Shown: one piece after another, positions 33,554-41,625 of the stretch
How positions within the stretch are numbered: position 1 is the first letter of the stretch
Layout of the letters: each line of letters opens with the position of its first letter
DNA from: Clostridium magnum DSM 2767
Lineage (GTDB): Bacteria > Bacillota > Clostridia > Clostridiales > Clostridiaceae
Assembly (NCBI RefSeq): GCF_001623875.1
Contig: NZ_LWAE01000002.1
Span: 124,001 to 188,000, forward strand
Direction of reading: 5' to 3'
DNA length: 64,000 nt
Program-made: the position numbers and the translations under genes
The notes under the pieces: generated by a model
Database searches by the model: none
The model's input: the letters and a program-made list of their open reading frames with translations, nothing else
Told to the model about the DNA's origin: nothing

Positions 33554-33639
33554 TGAAATAAGGCTGTATTAGATAAAAATAGTGATATGGAGATATCTAG
33601 AGTTTCAATATATTATCCTTTACTTGCAAATTGTTCATT

Positions 33640-33680
33640 AAATAAAGCCTGCTCCAAAAGGAGTACAGGCTTTGTTTAAT
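33640..33680 (+). terminator. Terminator after the ferredoxin
   Basis: AAAGCCTG / CAGGCTTT with a TGTTTAAT tail. The region is homologous to the terminator at 35738. Confidence 0.7.
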
Positions 33681-33689
33681 ATCTACCTA

Positions 33690-33879
33690 TTTATTCATAT
33701 AATTTACTAGGTTATTAAGGTCTTCAATATTTTTCAATGCTGTAACAGATGTACTTAAAAGTAAATTTGGAGTAACTGAGGACGAAATTAATAAGGCTTC
33801 TCAATCTGGAAAGACCTTATATGATGTAGCAAAGGATAAAGGAGTAGCCGATGACCAGTTTAAGAGTGCAGTTATATAA
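33690..33879 (+). pseudogene. Composite relic: decayed aquaporin piece joined to a DUF2680-like C-terminus
   Basis: 33690-33735 aligns (roughly 70 percent by eye) with the aquaporin relic at 35782 but has lost its reading frame. From 33736 an open frame reads NAVTDVLKSKFGVTEDEINK then ASQSGKTLYDVAKDKGVADD and a stop at 33879. That pattern (short helices, SGKTLYDVAK.KG) is like DUF2680/YckD-type secreted proteins. No start codon or signal peptide remains. Confidence 0.55.
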
Positions 33880-33907
33880 GAATTTTAAACTTTAAGGAGA
33901 GATTGAA

Positions 33908-34384
33908 ATGGGAAATTATATTTTATATGGAATAACAATAATCCTTTTAATTATTTCATATCACAAGGATAAGAAAAAAACTAAAATGGCACTAAAAAAA
34001 GCATGGAAGGCATTTGAAAATATTTTACCAGAATTTTTAACAGTTATAATGTTTGTGGGAGTTTTACTGGCAATATTGAATCCAGAGGTCATATCAAAGA
34101 TTATTGGAAACAATTCTGGCTATTTTGGAGTTGTAATTGCAGCCATAGTTGGAGCGGTAACACTAATACCTGGATTTGTTGCTTTCCCTACAGCAGCAAT
34201 GTTACTTCAAAATGGTGCAGGAACTATGCAGATAGGTGCTTTTCTTTCTACGCTAATGATGGTAGGTATTGTAACTATGCCCGTTGAAATAAAATATTTT
34301 GGTAAGAAGCTAACAGTTTTGAGGAATGTATTTGCTTTTATATTTTCATTTTTAGTGGCATATATCATTGGAAAGGTGGTTTAA
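33908..34384 (+). CDS. Permease half-protein A, ArsP/DUF318-like (158 aa)
   Basis: Four to five hydrophobic segments with GAVTLIPGFVAFPTAAMLLQ, the PxxxFP pattern seen in one half of DUF318 permeases. It is half the size of the single-chain permease at 45039. The next gene, six bases away, encodes the other half, so the pair probably makes a heterodimeric transporter. ATG with AAGGAGAG. ArsR3 downstream suggests arsenic- or metal-responsive use. Substrate unproven. Confidence 0.8.
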   Translation: MGNYILYGITIILLIISYHKDKKKTKMALKKAWKAFENILPEFLTVIMFVGVLLAILNPEVISKIIGNNSGYFGVVIAAIVGAVTLIPGFVAFPTAAMLLQNGAGTMQIGAFLSTLMMVGIVTMPVEIKYFGKKLTVLRNVFAFIFSFLVAYIIGKVV

Positions 34385-34389
34385 AGAAT

Positions 34390-34923
34390 ATGAAAAAACT
34401 ATTAAAAAGATATAAGTATTTTATTGGAATGATAATTATAGTATGTGTCATTACTGCTTTTAATGTTCAGATTGGACTTAAATCCTTTAGTATTGCAGGA
34501 TACAGTTTTAAAGAAATGGCTTTAGTTATACCGCCAGTTTTTGTGCTTTTAGGACTGCTTGATATATGGGTTCCAAGAGAAACTATCATGAAGTATATGG
34601 GTGAAGGTTCTGGTATTAAGGGGATTATTCTATCGATAATTCTCGGATCAGCAGCAGCAGGTCCACTTTATGGAGCATTTCCTGTAGCTGCAGTTTTTAT
34701 GAAGAAAGGAGTGAAGTTCAGTAATATTCTTATATTTATAGGGGCATGGTCCACTACTAAAATACCTATGTTTCTGTTTGAAATGTCTGCAATTGGAAGT
34801 AAGTTTGCAGTCACAAGATTGTTAATTGATATCCCAGGAATTATAATAATTGCTTACCTACTAGCAGCATTTGTTTCTAAAGATGAAATCAAGAAGATAT
34901 ATAAGAAAGCAGAAAGTCTATAA
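34390..34923 (+). CDS. Permease half-protein B, ArsP/DUF318-like (177 aa)
   Basis: Hydrophobic protein with about five helices. SIILGSAAAGPLYGAFPVAA resembles the GPLYAAFPIA motif of split permeases, and a basic C-terminus SKDEIKKIYKKAES follows. It begins five bases after half A stops, supporting coupled translation and equal amounts. Neither half has the CSC motif of the single-chain permease at 45039, so substrates may differ. Confidence 0.8.
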   Translation: MKKLLKRYKYFIGMIIIVCVITAFNVQIGLKSFSIAGYSFKEMALVIPPVFVLLGLLDIWVPRETIMKYMGEGSGIKGIILSIILGSAAAGPLYGAFPVAAVFMKKGVKFSNILIFIGAWSTTKIPMFLFEMSAIGSKFAVTRLLIDIPGIIIIAYLLAAFVSKDEIKKIYKKAESL

Positions 34924-35019
34924 AGGAAGCTAAATACAATTTTATTAATACCAATTCTAACTTACATAAACCTATAGACGTTCTTAAAGAAAAATTATAT
35001 ACAAATTTTTTTATAAAAC

Positions 35020-35076
35020 AAAGGAGCAAAGAAATATGCTGAGGAAATCCTGCATAAGTCTTTTGCTCCTTTTTAT
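35020..35076 (+). terminator. Terminator after the split permease
   Basis: AAAGGAGCAAA / TTTTGCTCCTTT with a ~32-base loop holding a smaller hairpin, followed by TTTATATC. Confidence 0.8.
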
Positions 35077-35150
35077 ATCTAGTGAAATACAGCTATTTTA
35101 ATATATTTAGTAATTACAAGTCATCCTAATAAATTTTTAATTATAATATT

Positions 35151-35210
35151 ATAGTACTGTTCCCAATATTCATAGTCAACATTGAAATTTTAATAAAAAT
35201 AACCTATACT
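35151..35210. promoter_or_regulatory. Back-to-back promoter module, copy 2
   Basis: Minus: TTGACT (35174-35179), 17 bp, TACTAT (35151-35156). Plus: TTGAAA (35182-35187), 17 bp, TATACT (35205-35210), reading into arsR3. No gene remains on the minus side, only the permease terminator. Homologous to the modules at 31054, 46426 and 47776. Confidence 0.75.
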
Positions 35211-35312
35211 ATATAAAGTATATTAGTATTTAATTAAAAATAATTATTTTTATAATTTAATGCAAAAAGATGAATCCAAATAAGAGATGACGATAATAAA
35301 GGAGGAAGAACT

Positions 35313-35621
35313 TTGAATCAAGACGATTTAGCGGTAAAAATATTTAAGGCACTTGGTCATCCAGTAAGATTTAAAATAATGAAGTTTTTATGTAATGGAC
35401 CTAAATGCGTATGTAAACTAAATGAGGAGTTTGAATACAGTCAGGCAAATTTATCTCAGCATTTGAGAATTTTAAAAGATGCAGGATTAGTTAAGAATGA
35501 AAAAGTAGGACTAGAAGTGCATTATAGATTATATAATGATAATGTTAAAAATATTGTTGATAATGTCGAAAAATATGTTCTGGATTATGTGAATAATATT
35601 AAGGAAACAGGATTAGTATAA
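35313..35621 (+). CDS. ArsR-family repressor (third copy)
   Basis: 102 aa. KIFKALGHPVRFKIMKFLCN precedes GPKCVCKLNEEFEYSQANLSQH, with the CVC pair expected for As(III) sensing. The TTG start is supported by GGAGG six bases upstream. A truncated near-copy lies at 47870-48055 behind a copy of the same promoter module. This copy stands alone; its likely targets are the split permease or its own module. Confidence 0.88.
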   Translation: MNQDDLAVKIFKALGHPVRFKIMKFLCNGPKCVCKLNEEFEYSQANLSQHLRILKDAGLVKNEKVGLEVHYRLYNDNVKNIVDNVEKYVLDYVNNIKETGLV

Positions 35622-35737
35622 AGTTTAAGAGAAGTTATGTGAAAATTATAAGCAAACAATAGTTTTATCTATTCAATATTAAACAAAAATATGAGATGGT
35701 CTCAATGGAGATTACCTCGTAATTAGATATGTTTATT

Positions 35738-35778
35738 AAATAGAGCTTGATCAAAAAGGAAATTCAGGCTCTATTTTT
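35738..35778 (+). terminator. Terminator-like hairpin
   Basis: AAATAGAGC / GCTCTATTT followed by TTTATT. Part of the block duplicated at 33640. Confidence 0.65.
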
Positions 35779-35781
35779 ATT

Positions 35782-35913
35782 TGTCCATTTAATCCAGCTA
35801 GGTCATTAGGACCCTCAATAGTTTCTTCAGATTATAGATATATTTGGATGCACATACTAGCACCAATGATAGGTGCGTGTCTAGGGGCTGGTTTATATTT
35901 ATTTGAAGATTAA
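35782..35913 (+). pseudogene. Aquaporin / glycerol-facilitator C-terminal remnant
   Basis: An open frame reads CPFNPARSLGPSIVSSDYRY then IWMHILAPMIGACLGAGLYL and stops. NPARSxGPs is the second NPA motif of MIP channels, followed by the last helix. MIP channels such as AqpS occur in ars operons, where they pass arsenite. Only the final ~43 codons remain. 35914-36163 is AT-rich and holds only the xdhC leader. Confidence 0.75.
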
Positions 35914-36163
35914 TAAAATGGCTATAAATAACTGAGGTTAAGGATTTTTTTATAGGAAATGCTTTTATTTTTATAATTAACTTTAAATTTTGAAAAAATT
36001 CTTTTAAACACCAATTTAGATTGAACTATCAATAAGTATGGTATAAAATTTAAGTGTAAACGATTTAAAACAATGCGATTAAGACAAGGTAAAAATATAT
36101 TTAAAACACTATAATTAAAGAGTAAAATTTATCCTATAATTGATAAATGGGAGGGAGTTATAA

Positions 36164-37282
36164 ATGAAAGAGTTGTATTTAGAAATTACGGAACTTTTAC
36201 AAAGGAAAGAGAGTTTTGCCATAGCAACTATTTTTGACAAAACCGGTTCGGCACCACGTACCGCCGGTGCAAAAATGATAGTGCGAAGGGATGGCTCAAT
36301 TGTTGGTACTATAGGGGGAGGACGTCTAGAAGCTAATGCTATACGTCTTGCCATGGAATCATTGACTTTAAAACAAACAGTAATGCAGTCATTTGACCTC
36401 ACTAACAAGGATGTAGCTGCAATGGACATGATTTGTGGCGGTAAAGGTGAAATACTAATAGACTTCATTGATGCTCATGCTGAAAATAATCGAATAATCT
36501 ATGAGACAGCATTCAAAATTCAGGAGAAGAGGGAGAAAGCATGGCTTATTACTGTATTAGAGGATATTCCTGGGGCTTCTTACGTTAGGAGGCAACAATG
36601 CATAGTAAAATCAGATAGAACTCTTATTTGTAAAATTGATTGTGACCCATACATATTAGAGAAGCTTATAACCGGCCCGGCTAAAATATCTATACATGCC
36701 GAAGCATTTGACAATCAACGCTTTCTAGTAGAACCTTTGCGTCCGGCAGGAACAGTTTATATTTTTGGAGCAGGCCATGTATCGCAAAAAATTGCCCCTT
36801 TAAGTGAGAATGTTGGATTTAGAACAGTGGTATTAGATGATCGTGCGGATTTCGCTAATCGTGAGAGATTTCCGGAGCCTACAGAAGTCAAGGTTATTGA
36901 GTCATTTAATACTTTACCAAGCTTAGGGATTGATGAAGATAGTTATTTAGTAATTGTAACTAGGGGACATCTTTACGATAAAATTGTCTTAGAGCAGGTG
37001 TTACGTAGTAATGCTAGATACATTGGCATGATAGGTAGCAGAAGTAAACGGGATCAGGTTTTTAATAAACTGTTAAGCCAGGGGTATAAACAAGAAGAGA
37101 TTAATCGTGTCTATGCTCCAATTGGGACTAGCATAGGTGCAGAAACACCGGAAGAATTAGCGGTAAGTATTGTAGGAGAACTAATTAAGGTGAGATCAGA
37201 AGGGGAAAATGCCAAGGCTAAACAAAAAAGTAGTGGTTCTGGTACTTGTTGTAAGATACTTTCTCTGGATACAGGAGATTAA
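36164..37282 (+). CDS. XdhC/CoxI-family molybdenum-hydroxylase maturation protein (372 aa)
   Basis: The N-terminal XdhC/CoxI domain has ATIFDKTGSAPRTAGAKMIV, TIGGGRLEANAI and MDMICGGKGEILID with its Cys. The C-terminal Rossmann XdhC_C domain has VYIFGAGHVSQKIAPL, VVLDDRADFANRERFP and YIGMIGSRSKRDQV. Such proteins insert sulfurated (or selenated) molybdenum cofactor into xanthine dehydrogenase-type enzymes; none is in the window. ATG with GGGAGGGAG. The tail has GTCCK. Confidence 0.9.
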   Translation: MKELYLEITELLQRKESFAIATIFDKTGSAPRTAGAKMIVRRDGSIVGTIGGGRLEANAIRLAMESLTLKQTVMQSFDLTNKDVAAMDMICGGKGEILIDFIDAHAENNRIIYETAFKIQEKREKAWLITVLEDIPGASYVRRQQCIVKSDRTLICKIDCDPYILEKLITGPAKISIHAEAFDNQRFLVEPLRPAGTVYIFGAGHVSQKIAPLSENVGFRTVVLDDRADFANRERFPEPTEVKVIESFNTLPSLGIDEDSYLVIVTRGHLYDKIVLEQVLRSNARYIGMIGSRSKRDQVFNKLLSQGYKQEEINRVYAPIGTSIGAETPEELAVSIVGELIKVRSEGENAKAKQKSSGSGTCCKILSLDTGD

Positions 37283-37332
37283 AGCATTACTACTAGGAAT
37301 TTCGTGATTCCTTTAAATGATGAATATAAAAT

Positions 37333-37376
37333 TAGGCTATAACACTAAATTGACTATCTTTAGTGCATAGCCTATT
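37333..37376. terminator. Bidirectional terminator between convergent genes
   Basis: TAGGCTAT-CACTAAA pairs with TTTAGTG-ATAGCCTA around a short loop. An A/T tract follows on the plus strand. Confidence 0.8.
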
Positions 37377-37418
37377 ATTTTTAGCTTTAATCCATATCGC
37401 AAATATTTTTAGAATTAA

Positions 37419-38459
37419 TTAAGGGCACTGAACAAATTCTCTACTCCATAAACAATCTCCACAGGCAGGGGATAAAGAATAACAATCTGCATCAGTATTG
37501 TTCACATGATCACACCCATCTACTAGGTTACAGTCCATACAGGAAGGATATAAGTTATGTAGAATTCTTTCCCTAAAACTTTTATATCCTTCCATATTCC
37601 ATATGTTAAGTAAGGTATCAACTTCTATATTTCCAAAGGTAAATTTATCTATATGCTTTTCTCTACCAAGAACATACTCGGTACAGTCGTGGGAAAATCT
37701 GTAACAAGGAGACACATCTCCAGAAGCGCATATGAAAACAGCCGAATTTTCTATAAAGTTGCATCTTCGTATTGTTTTTAATTCATAATTAGGTAATGCT
37801 ATCTTAATTCCTTTGTGCATGGCATGAACCGTAAGTTCGTTAAATAAGCTTTTTATATTTTTATTTTCATATCTAGTGTATAATATATTATCCTTATTTT
37901 CTTCGCTTTGTGGAATAACATTTGAAATTATGAATTTATTTGCTTTTAAGTCGGATGATAGATCCATAACTTTAAAGATTTCAGCTATGTTCTGGTTAGA
38001 TAAGACAAACTGTATATCTATAAGAGGTGTTCTGGAAGAAAATTTATCTTTTAATTTATTAAGCATGTTTATGTTTTTGATAATTAAGTCTAAACTAGTT
38101 CCTCTTATTTCTTTATACTTATCAAATAATCCGTCAATAGATATGGTTACTACATCAACATATTTTATAAAGTACTCTGATAATTCTTCATTCATTAAAG
38201 TACCGTTAGTAGTAACTGTAAGTTTATAATTCTTTAATAGCTCTAAGGTTTTTTTGAAATGTTTAGAGAATGTAGGCTCTCCTATACCACCGATAACTAT
38301 TTCTTTTAAGTCTGAGTGATCGTTTAGTTCATTTATCAATTTATTTAGTACGTCCTGCTTCATGTCATAAAAATCTTGTCCCCATGATTTTCTATAACAT
38401 ATCTTACAATTTAAGTTACACTTATCTGTAAGCTCTAGGTATAATTTTTTTATTGACAT
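37419..38459 (-). CDS. Radical SAM/SPASM protein, tungsten-cofactor oxidoreductase maturase-like (346 aa)
   Basis: Radical SAM motif C14-x3-C18-x2-C21 in LELTDKCNLNCKICYRKSW, with DM nearby as in maturases of tungsten-cofactor aldehyde oxidoreductases. GGIGEPTFS is the SAM GGE-like motif. The C-terminal SPASM-type cysteines are in FICASGDVSPCYRF and CMDCNLVDGCDHV, ending CGDCLWSREFVQC. ATG after GGGGGTG. Preceded by a strong operator-promoter. No aldehyde oxidoreductase gene is adjacent. Family assignment is from memory of the motif, moderately sure. Confidence 0.82.
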   Translation of the reverse strand: MSIKKLYLELTDKCNLNCKICYRKSWGQDFYDMKQDVLNKLINELNDHSDLKEIVIGGIGEPTFSKHFKKTLELLKNYKLTVTTNGTLMNEELSEYFIKYVDVVTISIDGLFDKYKEIRGTSLDLIIKNINMLNKLKDKFSSRTPLIDIQFVLSNQNIAEIFKVMDLSSDLKANKFIISNVIPQSEENKDNILYTRYENKNIKSLFNELTVHAMHKGIKIALPNYELKTIRRCNFIENSAVFICASGDVSPCYRFSHDCTEYVLGREKHIDKFTFGNIEVDTLLNIWNMEGYKSFRERILHNLYPSCMDCNLVDGCDHVNNTDADCYSLSPACGDCLWSREFVQCP

Positions 38460-38541
38460 ATCAACACCCCCATATAGTTTAAATTAAGCCCTTTTCAGTT
38501 AAGGGCAAATGGAAACATATAATGCAACTACTTTGTTGTAT

Positions 38542-38586
38542 ATTACCATATACTCATATGGTAATACGATTACATATTAATGTCAA
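38542..38586 (-). promoter_or_regulatory. Promoter with perfect palindromic operator before the radical SAM gene
   Basis: Minus strand: TTGACA (38581-38586), 17-bp spacer, then a weak TACCAT -10 that lies inside a perfect 10-bp dyad ATTACCATAT-(4)-ATATGGTAAT (38542-38565). The arrangement fits repression. A Mo/W- or metal-responsive factor is a guess. Upstream of it (38587-38734) I see only an unrecognised 25-codon relic at 38638-38715. Confidence 0.75.
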
Positions 38587-38734
38587 TGTAAAACTCAGAA
38601 CCCAAAGATTAAATATATCCGGTAGCATTGATTTATAATGTATGCTTTAGGAGCATTCTTGTATAATAAAACAAGAAGAAGACCTATTATTTTTCCAATA
38701 ATCATGGGAATCTAAGAATATCTAACTTCAAAAT

Positions 38735-38776
38735 AGTAAAAACTCCTTTATTCAAATGATAAAGGAATTTTTACTA
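38735..38776. terminator. Hairpin terminator
   Basis: AGTAAAAACTCCTTTA pairs with TAAAGGAATTTTTACT around a short loop. It probably serves the uspA-sulP operon on the minus strand. Confidence 0.7.
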
Positions 38777-38874
38777 TTATATTACCATTAAGCTGCTCCT
38801 ATTTATGTCGTGATGAGCTTCAATAAATCTTAGAGTTCCTGTTTTGGATCTCATTACAACTGTATGAGTTGTTG

Positions 38875-39294
38875 CTACTTAACAATTAAAACAGGACACT
38901 GAACTCTTTTTGCTACTTTATGACTAACGCTACCTAATACCATTTCTTGTAATGAGTTAAGACCGCGACTACCTACAACAACTAACTGAAAGTTTCCTTT
39001 ATTTGCGTAGTCTATAATTGTCGGACCAGGTTCTCCACGTAATATCTTAAGCTCATAAGATAAATTACTGGATTTTAGCTTTTCTTCAATAGGTAAAAGT
39101 TTCTTTCCTCTAGACATTTCTAACTCTTCTTTCCCTTGAGAATGAAGAACTTCACTCTTTGATTGAGAAAAATCAACTACAACTACAACTTCAATCATAC
39201 ATTTGTCCACTAGTGAAGCGATTTTTATTGCTTCTTGTGTTGCTCGAAGTGAATGTTCTGAACCATCTACAGATAGCAATATATTATTGTACAT
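38875..39294 (-). CDS. Universal stress protein (UspA family, 139 aa)
   Basis: Single Usp domain: ILLSVDGSEHSLRATQEAIK at the N-terminus and the ATP-binding signature VVGSRGLNSLQEMVLGSVSH (G-x2-G-x9-G-S type) at the C-terminus, ending VAKRVQCPVLIVK. It lies 22 bases after a SulP transporter gene on the same strand. SulP-Usp pairs are frequent, and Usp may regulate the transporter. ATG with TAGGAGG. Confidence 0.92.
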   Translation of the reverse strand: MYNNILLSVDGSEHSLRATQEAIKIASLVDKCMIEVVVVVDFSQSKSEVLHSQGKEELEMSRGKKLLPIEEKLKSSNLSYELKILRGEPGPTIIDYANKGNFQLVVVGSRGLNSLQEMVLGSVSHKVAKRVQCPVLIVK

Positions 39295-39316
39295 TTTTGA
39301 ACCTCCTAATCATATA

Positions 39317-40780
39317 TTAATGTGCTGATAATTTTGCAGTTGCATTATTATATACAGCTAGTCTATCTACGAGTTTTTTACTAGAAGAATTTAAACCACG
39401 AATAGTGACTTTATTATTAGTATCATAATATTTAATAACTACTTTATCAATGGCTCCTACAGCTGAATCATCCCAGATATGTGTATTGGAGAAATCAATA
39501 ATAATATTTGTATTTTCTGTATTAAAATCAAATGATTCTATAAATCCTTGAACGGATGCAAAGAACAACGGTCCTCTCACATCAAATATAATATTTTGGT
39601 TTTCTTTTCGTTCAATTACTTGTATCTTTGAAATCTTAGCCACAAAGAACAGAGCACTTAATACAACACCTGCAATAACACCCTTTGATAAATCATGGGT
39701 TGCAACTACAATTATAACTGTTGTCAGCATAACAGCAGCATCACTCTTAGGTGCTTTCCTTAAGTAAGAGAAAGAAGACCAGTCGAAAGTACCAATGGAT
39801 ACCATGACCATAATACCTACAAGCACAGGCATTGGAATTTGTACAACTAAATCACCTAGTACAATAATTAAAAACATTAAGAATAGTCCTGCTACAAAAG
39901 TTGATAATCTACCACGTCCACCAGATTTCACATTAATAACGGATTGTCCAATCATCGCACAACCTGCCATACCACCAAAGAAACCAGTAATAATGTTGGC
40001 AATTCCCTGACCTCTAGATTCTATGTGTTTATTGCTTTCCGTTTCAGTCATATCATCTACAATAGATGATGTTAACAAAGACTCTAATAAACCAACAATG
40101 GCTAAAGCAACAGAGTATGGGAAAATTATCTTTAAGGTCTCAATGGAAAACGTAACATCTGGTATGAAAAAAGTAGGAAAAGATTTTGTGATAGTTCCTA
40201 AGTCTCCAACTCTTCGTAAGTCCAGCTCCATAAAAATAGTTATAGCTGTTAATGAAACAATTGCTATAAGCGGAGCAGGAATCGCCTTAACGAATCTAGG
40301 TAATATATAAACAATAGCTAATGTAATTGCAACGAAAACGTAAGTCAGTTTTGAAATCCCAATGAAATGGGGTACCTGAGCCATAAAAATTAAGATTGCC
40401 AATGAATTTACAAATCCGATCATTACAGGTCTTGGAATAAATTTCATTAAGTTTGCTATCTTACATATACTAAAGATAACCTGTATAATACCAGTTAATA
40501 TTGTTGCTGATAATAAGTAATTAAGACCATAGTCTTTCACTAAAGGCACCATTACCAATGCCATAGCACCTGTTGCCGCGGAAATCATTCCCGGACGACC
40601 ACCTACAAAGGAAATTATAACTGCAATACAGAAAGATGCATATAATCCGACCATTGGATCCACTCCTGCAATGATGGAAAATGCAATCGCTTCTGGTATT
40701 AATGCTAATGCAACTACAATCCCAGCAAGAATATCTGCTCTAACATTTGAAAACCATTCTTTTTTTAATTTTTCAATCAA
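39317..40780 (-). CDS. SulP-family anion transporter with STAS domain (487 aa)
   Basis: About eleven to twelve membrane helices with the SLC26/SulP signatures [20 protein letters not shown] and [21 protein letters not shown] cytosolic STAS domain follows (~395-485: [20 protein letters not shown]). It transports sulfate, bicarbonate or another anion; substrate is not readable from sequence. The start is a TTG with GAGGTG eight bases upstream. First gene of an operon with uspA, divergent from a recombinase-like gene. Confidence 0.92.
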   Translation of the reverse strand: MIEKLKKEWFSNVRADILAGIVVALALIPEAIAFSIIAGVDPMVGLYASFCIAVIISFVGGRPGMISAATGAMALVMVPLVKDYGLNYLLSATILTGIIQVIFSICKIANLMKFIPRPVMIGFVNSLAILIFMAQVPHFIGISKLTYVFVAITLAIVYILPRFVKAIPAPLIAIVSLTAITIFMELDLRRVGDLGTITKSFPTFFIPDVTFSIETLKIIFPYSVALAIVGLLESLLTSSIVDDMTETESNKHIESRGQGIANIITGFFGGMAGCAMIGQSVINVKSGGRGRLSTFVAGLFLMFLIIVLGDLVVQIPMPVLVGIMVMVSIGTFDWSSFSYLRKAPKSDAAVMLTTVIIVVATHDLSKGVIAGVVLSALFFVAKISKIQVIERKENQNIIFDVRGPLFFASVQGFIESFDFNTENTNIIIDFSNTHIWDDSAVGAIDKVVIKYYDTNNKVTIRGLNSSSKKLVDRLAVYNNATAKLSAH

Positions 40781-40957
40781 TCTTTATACACCTCATTTTT
40801 ATTATTTTTTCACTTTTAACTCCCAAAAGGGCTAAGTTTGTCGCAACCAGAAATAGTTTAACACATTTCGTCCTAAAAAGGAACGGTTTTGGAACTGATT
40901 TTTTAATAAAATTATGATATAATTAAAGAAAACGTTTTGAGTGTAGGAGAGTATTTT

Positions 40958-41500
40958 ATGTTAATTGGATATATGAGACCATATGGAGAAGATTTTAAAT
41001 GTGAGGAGCAACGAGAAAATCTAGAGAAAGTAGGATGTTCTACTATCATTATAGAAGAACATTCATCAGCGAAAAGAAGAACTGAACTAATAAATATGAT
41101 AAGCAACCTTAATAAAGGGGATAAGATAGTTGTTACCAAACTTTTTGTCTTAGCTGATTCAACCCGCCATTTAGTGGAGTTGTTAGATGTAATTAATGAA
41201 AAAGGTGCCTATTTCCAGTCTATTACAGAGGGTATTGATACGAGTTGTACCACTGGGTATGGTTTTACTGATATTGTAAAACACCTTGTTCGATTCCAAA
41301 GTGATGTAATAAGTGAAAAAACAAAGCAAGGATTAGATGAAGCAAAACAAAAAGGAATAGCTGCAGGTCGGCCAAAAAAATCTGATGAAAATGTAAAACG
41401 TGCTATCAATATGTATCAAAGTAAGAAATATAGTTTAGAAGAAATAAGGAATGAAACGGGAATTAGTAAATCTACACTATATAGATATTTAGAAAATTAA
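40958..41500 (+). CDS. Serine-recombinase-like protein lacking the catalytic Ser (180 aa)
   Basis: Resolvase/invertase fold: a catalytic-type domain (~1-135) with GDKIVVTKLFVLADSTRHLV, HLVRFQSDVISEKTKQGLDE and AAGRPKKSDE. A C-terminal Hin-like HTH YSLEEIRNETGISKSTLYRY follows. The N-terminus reads GYMRPYGEDFKCEEQRENL where active enzymes have GYxRVSTxxQ, so the nucleophilic Ser is absent. Probably a DNA-binding regulator or a dead recombinase. ATG with AGGAGAG. Divergent from sulP, which it might regulate. Confidence 0.85.
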   Translation: MLIGYMRPYGEDFKCEEQRENLEKVGCSTIIIEEHSSAKRRTELINMISNLNKGDKIVVTKLFVLADSTRHLVELLDVINEKGAYFQSITEGIDTSCTTGYGFTDIVKHLVRFQSDVISEKTKQGLDEAKQKGIAAGRPKKSDENVKRAINMYQSKKYSLEEIRNETGISKSTLYRYLEN

Positions 41501-41625
41501 AACATTAGAATAATGTTATATATATTGATATTTATAAATATAATTAATTCTATAGTCTTTTATTTTTAAATTATAAAAAAATGTACTGAAATGGAGTTGA
41601 TGGAGAAGGCTTAAAAATCTCCCCT

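Noticed and set aside
38460..38541. A molybdenum/tungsten-cofactor riboswitch before the radical SAM gene
   Set aside because: The leader is short and lacks the expected multi-stem layout; only the palindromic operator is clear.
39795..40310. Long open frames opposite the SulP gene and opposite kdpB, rnf and other genes
   Set aside because: They overlap clearly coding genes, have no ribosome sites and show no recognisable protein motifs; they mirror codon bias of the real genes.
40958..41500. Active phage or transposon resolvase marking a mobile element
   Set aside because: The catalytic Ser motif is missing and no att sites, transposase or phage genes surround it.
41587..41589. TGA before the transglutaminase-like gene considered as a second selenocysteine codon
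   Set aside because: No Cys neighbour, no SECIS-like hairpin directly downstream and no ribosome site before the ATG two codons earlier; a TGG-to-TGA change or non-coding sequence is simpler.
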